A stretch of DNA of 64,000 bases from Vreelandella neptunia (GTDB lineage Bacteria; Pseudomonadota; Gammaproteobacteria; Pseudomonadales; Halomonadaceae). A program made the position numbers and the translations under genes. Of the stretch, positions 1 to 8,060 are shown piece by piece. How positions within the stretch are numbered: position 1 is the stretch's first letter; every line of letters starts with the position of its first letter. The stretch is from NCBI RefSeq assembly GCF_000712975.1, contig NZ_JHQL01000001.1, forward strand, positions 724,625 to 788,624. Reading direction: 5' to 3'. Below the pieces are notes generated by a model. The model saw only the letters and a program-made list of their open reading frames with translations. It searched no databases and was not told the DNA's origin.

Positions 1-21
1 AGGGAGCGTTATTTTGGCAGC

Positions 22-53
22 GCCTAAGCTCTTTTAGTGCCTAAGCTCTTTTA
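22..53. repeat. Short direct repeat, 15-bp unit at 17-bp period
   Basis: The unit GCCTAAGCTCTTTTA occurs at 22-36 and again at 39-53. It lies just downstream of the minus-strand gene ending at 72. No hairpin with a T-run is obvious here, so a terminator role is not supported. Confidence 0.8.
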
Positions 54-71
54 ATGCAGGGCATCGCTGAA

Positions 72-383
72 TTACAGATCGGCTAATTGCCAAACATCAT
101 AGGCCACCTCTTCATAGGGGTGGGCTAATTTCAAAGCGGCAATGGCGGCCTGAATGTGCTCATCTTGGCAGACAAGCTCCACCTTTACCTCTTCAACAGT
201 TTCAAGCGTGCCCACTTTGCCTAGGTGTGGCTCTGCGCCTTCTAGCGGACGAAACTGCCCGATGCCGCGGGTTTGAAAACAGCAGGCCTCGTAATCACCA
301 ATTCGCCCAGCGCCTGTTTCAAACACCGCTTCTTTAACGCTCTCTGCATCTTCAATGGGAACAAAAAAAGCCAGCTTGTACAT
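72..383 (-). CDS. YqfO/NIF3-like small protein
   Basis: This 103-residue protein resembles the stand-alone YqfO-type domain found in the middle of NIF3-family proteins, which has a CutA-like ferredoxin fold. Typical features are the N-terminal YKLAFFVP strand, the GAGRIGDYEACCFQTRG segment near residues 24-40 and the C-terminal HPYEEVAYDVW motif at about 88-98. Free-standing copies of this length are common in proteobacteria and are often misnamed toxin or NIF3 proteins. The biochemical role is unknown; metal or small-ligand binding is only suggested by the fold. The ATG at 383 has a GGAGCC sequence about 8 bases upstream. No gene partner is visible on its left inside the window. Confidence 0.8.
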   Translation of the reverse strand: MYKLAFFVPIEDAESVKEAVFETGAGRIGDYEACCFQTRGIGQFRPLEGAEPHLGKVGTLETVEEVKVELVCQDEHIQAAIAALKLAHPYEEVAYDVWQLADL

Positions 384-558
384 AGTAATCAGGCTCCAAA
401 ATTAGCGCAGGCAAGGTAACGCTGCTTTCAGAATGATCACCTAGCCAGAGGGATTGCCCAGCAGCGGTACGACCTTGTAACGTTCAAAGTGTATAAAAAC
501 AAACAAAGAATAGCTTACAGAAACAGAATAGTTAGAAACAGGTTGGTTAGAAATAGAG

Positions 559-617
559 TATCTAAAAACTAAGTATCTAAAAACTAAGCATCTAAAAACT
601 AAGCATCTAGAAGTGAG
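559..617. repeat. 15-bp tandem repeat upstream of the kinase gene
   Basis: TATCTAAAAACTAAG occurs at 559-573 and 574-588, CATCTAAAAACTAAG at 589-603, and a degenerate fourth copy at 604-617. AT-rich, related but decayed copies (GTTAGAAACAG, GTTAGAAATAG) precede it from about 530. The array fills most of the gene-free stretch between the divergent genes at 383 and 661. It could be a slipped-strand repeat or an AT-rich upstream promoter element. Confidence 0.85.
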
Positions 618-660
618 TAGGAAAAAGCTAAGCGAATGATCGCTACGTCAACGGTTCAGA

Positions 661-1515
661 GTGAGCGTTATGGATAACAATCTGAGTAACTTGCTGGATA
701 CGCTGGGATTAATCCCCACTGATAAGCTTCAGCCACTCAGTGGTGGTGACATAGCTGCTGTTTACGCCTTAATGACTCGCCAGGGGCAAGTCGTTATCAA
801 ACACGATAACCCTGCGCGATTACTTGGTGAAGCCGAAGGGCTTCGCACGCTCAAGGGGGCGGGCACTTCATTAGTGATCCCTGAGGTGCTAGGTGAGTCA
901 ATGGGGTGGCTGGTGATAGAGTCGCTCGATACCAAACCTGCAAACACCCAGAGTAGCATCGCTTTGGGCGAGGAGCTACGTGAGTTGCATGGAGTGATAG
1001 GTGATGCCCATGGCTGGCATCAGGACAATGCCTGTGGGCGTACGCCCCAGCCCAACGCCCCATTGTCAGATGGTCGTGCGTTTCAGCGCGAACGACGTTT
1101 ACTGCCTCTTAGTCAAGCCTGCTATCAGAAGGGGCTGCTGGATGAGGCCTTGCGCAGCCGTGTGGAACACCAAGCAGGCCAATTAGAAACATGGTTGCCA
1201 GATTCGCCTGCCAGCCTTATTCATGGGGACCTATGGGCGGGCAATGTGCTGACGACCACAAGAGGGCCGGCACTGATCGACCCTTCTGTTTATCGCCATT
1301 ATCCCGATGTTGATGTGGCTATGCTGACTCTATTTGGATCGCCAGGCACACCTTTTTTTGATGCTTACTGGGACGGCAATAAGCCAATCGACTGGCCAAG
1401 ACGAGAAGCGCTTTTCCAGCTTTATCCGTTGCTTAATCATCTGTTGATGTTTGGTTCCGGCTATCGCAGCGCCGTTGAACGTTGTGTGGCAGTGCTGGAG
1501 GCTTTTGAAGAGTAA
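661..1515 (+). CDS. Fructosamine kinase family protein
   Basis: This is a 284-residue cytoplasmic protein of the fructosamine/ketosamine-3-kinase family, which phosphorylates sugar adducts on amines during protein deglycation. The fold is aminoglycoside-phosphotransferase-like. The catalytic loop HGDLWAGNVL sits at about 190-199 and the metal-binding segment LIDPSVYRHYPDVDVAM follows at about 206-222. A nucleotide-binding lysine is in VVIKHDNP near residue 47. Length matches E. coli YniA (about 286). The GTG at 661 gives the longest frame; the ATG at 670 is equally possible and neither has a strong Shine-Dalgarno. It is a single gene with no functional neighbours. Confidence 0.85.
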   Translation: MSVMDNNLSNLLDTLGLIPTDKLQPLSGGDIAAVYALMTRQGQVVIKHDNPARLLGEAEGLRTLKGAGTSLVIPEVLGESMGWLVIESLDTKPANTQSSIALGEELRELHGVIGDAHGWHQDNACGRTPQPNAPLSDGRAFQRERRLLPLSQACYQKGLLDEALRSRVEHQAGQLETWLPDSPASLIHGDLWAGNVLTTTRGPALIDPSVYRHYPDVDVAMLTLFGSPGTPFFDAYWDGNKPIDWPRREALFQLYPLLNHLLMFGSGYRSAVERCVAVLEAFEE

Positions 1516-1704
1516 TATGGAAGCACTAACAGCTTGTGATTACCGTTCACAGTGGCACTGATGGTTCAGCTGTTGGGCCTGTTAAAGGTCGTGCTAAAAA
1601 ACTGCCAGCTCAGTGCGCTTTGAACTAAGGTAAAAGAGAGTCTTGTGCAGTGCGGCTATTTATAAGTAACACTGTCCACACATTTAGGTTAAGTTCAAGC
1701 CTAG

Positions 1705-1730
1705 CATACATACATGAATGTAACTATAAT
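1705..1730 (+). promoter_or_regulatory. Efflux operon promoter with AcrR/TtgR-like operator
   Basis: CATACATACATGAATGTAA at 1705-1723 is immediately followed by a TATAAT -10 hexamer at 1725-1730. The sequence resembles known AcrR and TtgR operators, which contain CATGAATGTAAGTATA-like cores. The same 19-base frame recurs upstream of the TetR gene at 12683-12701 with 15 of 19 identities. Binding here would block the -10. No clear -35 is visible. Confidence 0.65.
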
Positions 1731-1790
1731 GCCATCTTTTAGAATGGCTATCCGACTCGCCACCCTACGTTGACACCTAGAGGCAATCCC

Positions 1791-3269
1791 ATGCGACTGG
1801 CACACTGGGCAGTCAATGCCCCTTTTCGTCCCCTGCTATTAGCAGTCCTTACATCATCTTTCATGCTGCCAGCTCACGCGGCAGATCTAATCAATATCAC
1901 CCGCGACGCGCTTAATAATAATGCTGCCTTGGCGTCGGCACGTGCTGAGTTTTCAAGTGTTGAAGCGGCAAGTGACGTGGCAAGTGGAGCATTGTTGCCC
2001 CAGGTAAATGCCTCTGGAAACGTTGTTCATAATCAGCAGTATGAAAGCCAGTCCTTCGCGAGGAGTGCAGGGCAGGGAGCCGAACAGAGTGCTGGTACAG
2101 CAGGGGTGGGAGGCAGTGACGATCGATTCAACACGATGTCGTTAAGCCTTGAAGCGACGCAAGCGCTCTTTAACGAAGTGGCGCGTCAGGAAGTGAATCA
2201 GGCTGAGCGTCAGATTGATCAACAAGTGTATCTCTTGGCTGCCACTGAACAGCAGTTGCTGATTGACGTTGCCAGCGCATATTTCGATATTTTACGTGCC
2301 CATGAAGTGTTAGAGGCGCGCTTAGCCCAAGAGCGTGCGATTGGTCGCCAGCTTGAACAAGCGCGAGAGCAGTTTGAAGTTGGTCTCATTGCGATTACTG
2401 AGGTTGAAGAAGCGCGGGCGAGTTTTGATCAATCTCGTGCGGATCGTATCGCTGCAGAAAGTAATCTTCAGGTGGCATTTGAAGTGCTTGAACAGTTAAC
2501 AGGGCAGCGTTACGCCAGTATTGATGCCTTGGGCGACGCAATGCCGATTGCCTTGCCAACGCCTTCGGATCGCAATTACTGGGTAGAGCAAGCCATTGAA
2601 CGTAACCCGCAGGTGCTGGCCCAGCAGGCAGGCATTGAGCTTTCTCGCGTAGGCGTTGAGCTTGCGCGTGCAGGACGCATGCCCACAGTGCAGGCGTTCG
2701 CTAACTATCAATACGCAGATAGTGATAGAGATCAGGTCAGTGGTTACGACACGTCAAGCCAGGTGGGCGTTTCAGCGAACTTGCCTATTTATACGGGTGG
2801 CAGCACCAGTGCTCGTATCCGCCAAGGTACCTTCCTGCTTGAAAGTAGCCAGTACGATTTTGAGTCCCAGCGCCGTACTACTATCCAACAGGTGCGTTCG
2901 CTTTATACCCAGGTCAGTAACAACGTCGATACCGTTGAGGCGCGACAGCAGGCAATTGTCTCTAACCGAAGTGCTTTAGAAGCAACTCGCGCTGGTTATG
3001 AAGTAGGCACGCGTAATATTGTTGATGTGCTAAACGCTGAACAGAACCTTTATAACGCCATTGCTAACTACGCAGAGGCACGCTACGACTACGTAGTGAA
3101 CTTACTGTCATTGCGTCAACAGGCTGGTTTGCTGGACGTTGAGGCGATCGAAGAAGTCAATGCATGGCTAACGGGCGATCAGGTGAATTTCACGCTGCCT
3201 GAGGGTGGTAGCCCTGACACCTACCAGCGGGCTATGGAGATTGGCGCGCCGCCCACGCCAGGTGCATAA
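1791..3269 (+). CDS. TolC/OprM-class outer membrane efflux protein
   Basis: This is the outer membrane channel of a tripartite RND pump. From the ATG at 1791 it is 492 residues with a signal peptide ending in LPAHA near residue 30. An AGAGG Shine-Dalgarno stands 7 bases upstream, which favours this ATG over the TTG at 1770. The two repeated OEP domains with long heptad-rich helices are visible, for example the QAERQIDQQVYLLAATEQQLLIDVASAYFDILRAHEVL stretch shared by TolC proteins (described here by its ends near residues 140-180) and the second-half motif GYEVGTRNIVDVLNAEQNLY (about 410-429). It resembles TolC more than lipidated OprM: no lipobox cysteine is present. It is the first gene of the operon with the adaptor and pump. 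Confidence 0.93.
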   Translation: MRLAHWAVNAPFRPLLLAVLTSSFMLPAHAADLINITRDALNNNAALASARAEFSSVEAASDVASGALLPQVNASGNVVHNQQYESQSFARSAGQGAEQSAGTAGVGGSDDRFNTMSLSLEATQALFNEVARQEVNQAERQIDQQVYLLAATEQQLLIDVASAYFDILRAHEVLEARLAQERAIGRQLEQAREQFEVGLIAITEVEEARASFDQSRADRIAAESNLQVAFEVLEQLTGQRYASIDALGDAMPIALPTPSDRNYWVEQAIERNPQVLAQQAGIELSRVGVELARAGRMPTVQAFANYQYADSDRDQVSGYDTSSQVGVSANLPIYTGGSTSARIRQGTFLLESSQYDFESQRRTTIQQVRSLYTQVSNNVDTVEARQQAIVSNRSALEATRAGYEVGTRNIVDVLNAEQNLYNAIANYAEARYDYVVNLLSLRQQAGLLDVEAIEEVNAWLTGDQVNFTLPEGGSPDTYQRAMEIGAPPTPGA

Positions 3270-3361
3270 GTTAGCAAAACGTTCGTTTTCTAACACGTTA
3301 AATCAATCGAGCGCTGTGCTGCTATCCGTCAATGTTGAAAAGAAGAATGGGAAACCGATGT

Positions 3362-4630
3362 ATGAAGAAGACGATTCACTCAGGTCGAGCGAGTCTAGTG
3401 ACGCTGATAGCTGCACTGGCGCTAGCCGCATGCGGTCAGGAGCAGCCTCAGGAACAGCAGGCTGGTCAGCAGGAAGCGCCGCCTTATGCGGTAGAAGTTG
3501 CTGAAATTGCACGTCAGGATATTCCGCTAGATAAATCGTATCCGTCGCTGCTGCGCAGCGATAGTGAAGTCACGTTGGTGGCGCGGGTAAACGGGTTCCT
3601 GGAAGAGCGCCATTTTGAGCCTGGACAATTGGTAGAACAGGGTGATCGGCTCTATACCATTGAGCCAGATCTCTACCAAGCAACGGTTAATCAGCGTGAG
3701 GCTGACTTACAAAGTGCGCGCGCTGAGTTGGCACGTGCCCAGCGCGATGCGCAGCGCTTTGAGCAGCTGTTAAGCCAAAACTCGGTGAGTCGTCAGCAGT
3801 ATGATCAAGCACTGGCTGACCAGCGGGTTGCCCAAGCCAGTGTAGCTCAAGCAGAAGCTGCCTTAACCAGCGCTAACCTTGATTTAGGCTATTCAAACGT
3901 CACTGCTCCCGTGTCTGGCATGATCAGCTTAAGCCAAATAAATGTAGGTAACTTAGTGACGCCAGGGACTGAACTGGCCACTATCACGCCGCTTGATCCC
4001 CTTGAAGTACGTTTTCAGCTACCCCAGCGGGATGCCTTTGAACTGCGTCGTCAACTGGGAGAGCGCGGGAGCGCATCAGACATTACCGCCCGGTTGAGTG
4101 TGCCAGGGCAAACTAACGGCGATAACACAGAGCTTGAAGGCCGCCTGAACTTTCTTGGTTCCCGAGTTGATACCGGCACCAGCACGGTGCAAGCGTCAGC
4201 AACGTTTGCCAACCCCGATGGCGCGGTGTTGCCTGGTCAGTTCGTGCGGGTTCGTATTGAAGGCTTGAAGCGCTTTGATGTGTTGGCCGTGCCAGAAATT
4301 GCCGTTACTCAGGGTTTAATGGGGCCGCAGGTCTTTATTGTTGATGATGACAATAAAGCTCGCGAGCGTACGGTTCAGCTCGGAGAAGTGGCTGGCCCAT
4401 GGCAGATCATTCGTGATGGTCTTTCTGCTGGCGAGCGCGTTGTTGTTGGTGACCCTGCTGGTTTAGAGCCAGGCAGGGCAATTGACCCTCAGCCGTTTGA
4501 GGGTAGCGCTGGCGCTATTGTCGAAGAAGCAGAGCAGGAAGAGGCTCAGCAAGAAGCCGAGCAGGCAGAGGCAATGCAGGAAGGGGAGGCTGACGCACAG
4601 CCTGCAGAAGGGGAAGAGGGCGCGCAATAA
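3362..4630 (+). CDS. RND efflux periplasmic adaptor lipoprotein (AcrA/MexA family)
   Basis: This membrane-fusion protein links the inner membrane pump to the outer membrane channel. From the ATG at 3362 it is 422 residues, with a lipoprotein signal ending in the lipobox LAAC (C24). This favours 3362 over the ATG at 3332. Order: barrel-sandwich half (about 60-95), alpha-helical hairpin (about 100-165), second lipoyl half with LGYSNVTAPVSGMISL, then beta-barrel and membrane-proximal domains. The last about 35 residues are an acidic Glu/Ala/Gln tail not usual in AcrA or MexA. The stop overlaps the pump start by one base (TAATG), so translation is coupled. Confidence 0.93.
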   Translation: MKKTIHSGRASLVTLIAALALAACGQEQPQEQQAGQQEAPPYAVEVAEIARQDIPLDKSYPSLLRSDSEVTLVARVNGFLEERHFEPGQLVEQGDRLYTIEPDLYQATVNQREADLQSARAELARAQRDAQRFEQLLSQNSVSRQQYDQALADQRVAQASVAQAEAALTSANLDLGYSNVTAPVSGMISLSQINVGNLVTPGTELATITPLDPLEVRFQLPQRDAFELRRQLGERGSASDITARLSVPGQTNGDNTELEGRLNFLGSRVDTGTSTVQASATFANPDGAVLPGQFVRVRIEGLKRFDVLAVPEIAVTQGLMGPQVFIVDDDNKARERTVQLGEVAGPWQIIRDGLSAGERVVVGDPAGLEPGRAIDPQPFEGSAGAIVEEAEQEEAQQEAEQAEAMQEGEADAQPAEGEEGAQ

Positions 4631-7600
4631 TGAACTTTTCCAACTTCTTTATCAGCCGACCGATCTTCGCTACCGTTTTGGCGATTATCTTGACGCTGGT
4701 AGGTACGATGGCAATGCGAATATTGCCGATTGAGCAGTATCCCAGCGTTGTACCTCCCACGGTGTCGGTGCAGGCTCAGTTCCCTGGGGCAGATGCTGAA
4801 ACAGTGGCGCAGACCGTCGCAGCACCACTTGCTGAGGCCATCAATGGTGTTGAGGACATGTTGTATATGACCTCAAACAGCGCTGATAACGGCACCATGA
4901 GTCTGAGTGTCGCCTTTAATATCGGCACGGATGGTGACATCAACACCATCAACGTGAACAACCGAGTGCAGGGCGCACTTTCACAGCTACCCGAGGCGGT
5001 ACAATCGCAAGGGGTAACGGTCGAGTTACGCTCCGACTCTATTTTGATGCTTGTTGCCTTGACGTCACCCAGCGGTGACTACAGCAAGATCTACATGCAG
5101 AACTATGCCACATTAAATATCTTAGATGAGCTACGCCAAGTGCCCGGTGTAGGTAATGCCGAAGTGTTAGGCGGCGGTGAGTTTGCGATGCGGGTGTGGA
5201 TGGATCCCGACAAGCTCGCTCAGTACGACCTGACGCCCAGTGAAGTGGCCAGCGCTATTCGCGCGCAGAATACCGAGATCCCTGCGGGTAACTTAGCGGC
5301 AACGCCACAAAGCGAACCGCGCGCTTATACCTACACGATTACCGCCGGTGGTCGTTTGTCGGGCACCGATGATTTTCGCAATATCTTTCTGCGCACCAAT
5401 CCAGACGGCTCTTCGCTACGTTTAGAAGATGTGGCGCGGATTGAGCTGGGTGCGTCGTTTTATGGCGTGGATGCTCGTTTAAACGGCGCCACGATGACGC
5501 CCATTATTATTAACCAGCAGCCGGGTGCCAACGCGTTGGAAACCGCTGATGCGGTACGCACTACCATGGAAGAGCTTGCCGGGCGCTTCCCGCCAGGGCT
5601 TGAATATGTAACGCCTTACGACACCACGTTGTTTATTGATGCCTCTGTAGAAACCGTATTAAAGACCTTTATCGAAGCGTTTCTGATCGTTATCGTTATT
5701 CTGTTTATCTTCTTGCAGAACTGGCGTTTTACAGTCATTGCTATGTCAGTCGTGCCGGTGTCGGTTATCGGCACCTTTGCAGGCTTCTACTTGTTTGGCT
5801 TCTCCATCAACCTGCTTACGTTGTTTGCCTTGGTGCTGTCGATAGGCATCGTAGTGGATGACGCGATACTGGTGGTTGAAAACGTCGAACGGGTACTGAG
5901 CGAAGAAGATGATATTTCGGTGCGTGATGCGACCATTCGTGCGATGAAAGAAGTGGGCGGCCCGGTTATTGCCACGTCGCTGATTATGGCGGCGGTATTT
6001 GTGCCGGTGGCATTTCTGGGTGGTTTTACCGGCCAAATTTATCAGCAGTTTGCGATTACCGTGGCGATATCAGTGGCGCTTTCAGCGCTAATGGCACTGA
6101 CCTTTACCCCCGCGCTCTCGGCTATCTTCATTAAGCATAACCTGCATAAAACGAAACAGTCTGCGTTCCGGCGAGCGATTACCACGCCGCTGCGCCTATT
6201 TGACCGTTTCTTCGCTGGTTTTACCGCCGCGTATATGTGGTTCGTGAAAAAGCTGGTGCGCTTCTGGGTGTTAGCGCTCGCGCTAACCGTGGCGGTCGGT
6301 GCTGGTTCTTACTGGCTCTACGCGAATACGCCTTCCACGCTTGTACCTGAAACTGACCAAGGTATCGTACTGGTCAGTGTTTCATTGCCCGATGCCGCGT
6401 CACTTAGCCGAACCCAAGCCTATATGGCTGAACTTAGTTCACAGATAGAAGATATTCCTGGCGTTGAGTACTCTTCTGCGGTCGCAGGCTATGACATTTT
6501 GTCGAGCGCGGTTAATACCGCTCGTGGCATCATGTTTATCAACATGAAAACCTGGGCTGAGCGAGAGCTAACAGCAAATGAGCTGGTCGGCCGTATTATG
6601 CAGCTGGGCGCGAGTATTGATGGTGGTTCGGCGATGGCGTTTAACGTGCCGCCGATAATGGGGCTTTCTACAACGGGTGGTTTCACTGGCTACTTGCAAT
6701 CATTTGAGGGCGCTTCCACGCGTGAGCTTTATCAAGCGTCCTTGCAAATTATGCAGGCAGCGAACCAACACCCAGCATTAAGTCGCGTATTCACGACGTT
6801 TAATGTCAATGTGCCTTCTTACCGTGCGGAGATTGACCAGCAAAAAGCACTCAGTTATGGCGTTGCGCTTGAGAATATCAACTCAGCGCTTGCCAATACC
6901 TTCGGTAATGGGTTTGTTAACTTCTTTAGTTACCAAAACCGCAATTTCCAGGTCTACTTACAGAACGAAGATGAATTCCGTAAAACACCGGATGATGTCA
7001 GCAGCGTTTATGTGCGTAGTGGCAATGGCGATCGCATACCGCTTTCCGAGTTCGTCACGCTTGAACGCCAAACGGGTCCGGCGGTTGTATCCCGCTTCGG
7101 TGTTTATGCAGGTGCTCAGTTCCAAGGTAACCCAGCTCCAGGCTACAGTTCTGCCCAGGCGATTGAAGCCATGGAAGAAGTGGTTCAGGAAACGTTAGGC
7201 AGAAACTGGGGCATGGGCTGGACAGGAACAGCGTACCAAGAGTCTAACCTTGGCAATACCGCCGTACTTGCCATCGTGTTTGGTATCCTGATGGTGTTCT
7301 TAATCCTGGCGGCTCAGTACGAAAGCTGGTCGCTACCGCTCGCAGTGTTGACGGCTACGCCATTCGCTTTCCTAGGGGGGATCGGCGGCATTGTGCTACG
7401 AGGGTTAGATACCAGTGTGTACGTACAGATTGGGATGTTGGTGGTGGTCGGCTTGGCTGCCAAAAACGCGATATTAATCGTTGAGTTTGCTGAGCTACAG
7501 CGCAAAGAGCAGGGTAAGTCGATTCGTGAAGCAGCGATTACTGCTGCGGAGCTTCGCTTCCGCCCTATTGTGATGACGTCACTTGCCTTTATCTTCGGCA

Positions 7601-7827
7601 CCTTGCCGTTGGCACTGGCTACTGGCGCGAGTGATGTGAGTAGTCACCACATAGGCACCACCGTTGCAGTGGGTATGGCGTCTGTCGCAATCCTGGGAAG
7701 CCTGTTTATTCCCAGCTTCTACGCCATGATTGCCACGGTTTCCGACTGGCTCTATCGTAAACGCCATCCTGACCAAGAGCGAGATAGCCGCAACGGACAG
7801 GCAGCGGTAGGTCACGATCAGCCGTAA
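4630..7827 (+). CDS. RND multidrug efflux pump, AcrB/MexB type (HAE1)
   Basis: This is the proton-driven inner membrane transporter of the tripartite pump, 1065 residues and full length for the HAE1 family. The N-terminus MNFSNFFISRPIFATVLAII is typical. The transmembrane-4 proton relay is visible as GIVVDDAILVVENV near residues 405-420, and the TM10 lysine lies in VGLAAKNAILIVEFAE. Two large periplasmic porter loops lie between TM1-2 and TM7-8. Substrates cannot be read from sequence; hydrophobic drugs, solvents or bile-like compounds are usual for the family. It is translationally coupled to the adaptor and ends 22 bases before a strong terminator. Regulation by the TetR protein at 12010-12621 is inferred from shared operator sequences. 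Confidence 0.96.
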   Translation: MNFSNFFISRPIFATVLAIILTLVGTMAMRILPIEQYPSVVPPTVSVQAQFPGADAETVAQTVAAPLAEAINGVEDMLYMTSNSADNGTMSLSVAFNIGTDGDINTINVNNRVQGALSQLPEAVQSQGVTVELRSDSILMLVALTSPSGDYSKIYMQNYATLNILDELRQVPGVGNAEVLGGGEFAMRVWMDPDKLAQYDLTPSEVASAIRAQNTEIPAGNLAATPQSEPRAYTYTITAGGRLSGTDDFRNIFLRTNPDGSSLRLEDVARIELGASFYGVDARLNGATMTPIIINQQPGANALETADAVRTTMEELAGRFPPGLEYVTPYDTTLFIDASVETVLKTFIEAFLIVIVILFIFLQNWRFTVIAMSVVPVSVIGTFAGFYLFGFSINLLTLFALVLSIGIVVDDAILVVENVERVLSEEDDISVRDATIRAMKEVGGPVIATSLIMAAVFVPVAFLGGFTGQIYQQFAITVAISVALSALMALTFTPALSAIFIKHNLHKTKQSAFRRAITTPLRLFDRFFAGFTAAYMWFVKKLVRFWVLALALTVAVGAGSYWLYANTPSTLVPETDQGIVLVSVSLPDAASLSRTQAYMAELSSQIEDIPGVEYSSAVAGYDILSSAVNTARGIMFINMKTWAERELTANELVGRIMQLGASIDGGSAMAFNVPPIMGLSTTGGFTGYLQSFEGASTRELYQASLQIMQAANQHPALSRVFTTFNVNVPSYRAEIDQQKALSYGVALENINSALANTFGNGFVNFFSYQNRNFQVYLQNEDEFRKTPDDVSSVYVRSGNGDRIPLSEFVTLERQTGPAVVSRFGVYAGAQFQGNPAPGYSSAQAIEAMEEVVQETLGRNWGMGWTGTAYQESNLGNTAVLAIVFGILMVFLILAAQYESWSLPLAVLTATPFAFLGGIGGIVLRGLDTSVYVQIGMLVVVGLAAKNAILIVEFAELQRKEQGKSIREAAITAAELRFRPIVMTSLAFIFGTLPLALATGASDVSSHHIGTTVAVGMASVAILGSLFIPSFYAMIATVSDWLYRKRHPDQERDSRNGQAAVGHDQP

Positions 7828-7849
7828 CGCTGTTTAGTCATTGGCGAAC

Positions 7850-7881
7850 GGGCACCATGTGAACATGGTGCCCGTTTTTTT
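7850..7881 (+). terminator. Rho-independent terminator of the efflux operon
   Basis: An 11-bp perfect stem (GGGCACCATGT with ACATGGTGCCC, 7850-7860 and 7863-7873) with a two-base loop is followed by G and seven T residues at 7875-7881. It lies directly after the pump gene. Confidence 0.93.
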
Positions 7882-8023
7882 ATAGTGGCCATTTTGTTGT
7901 CGACCTAAATGGCTTAATTGCCGGTAGCGCTAGTGGGAATAATTAATATTGCTAATTTTTCGAATTTTTACATTAGTTATTTATGGTTTTTTAGAGGCTG
8001 TTAGGTTTTTTAAACTACACTTT

Positions 8024-8060
8024 ATTGATAGTAATTGCCCAGAAAAGGATAGCTATCAAT
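8024..8060 (+). promoter_or_regulatory. Inverted repeat enclosing the oleate hydratase ribosome binding site
   Basis: ATTGATAG at 8024-8031 and CTATCAAT at 8053-8060 form an 8-bp perfect inverted repeat. The Shine-Dalgarno AAAAGGA (8043-8049) lies in the 21-base loop and the right arm ends inside the start codon (8059). It may act as an operator or as an RNA hairpin that modulates initiation; neither is shown. Confidence 0.45.

Noticed and set aside
4482..4760. ORFs overlapping the 3' end of the adaptor gene on both strands
   Set aside because: They are shadows of the repetitive acidic tail (Glu/Ala codons) and lack ribosome sites.
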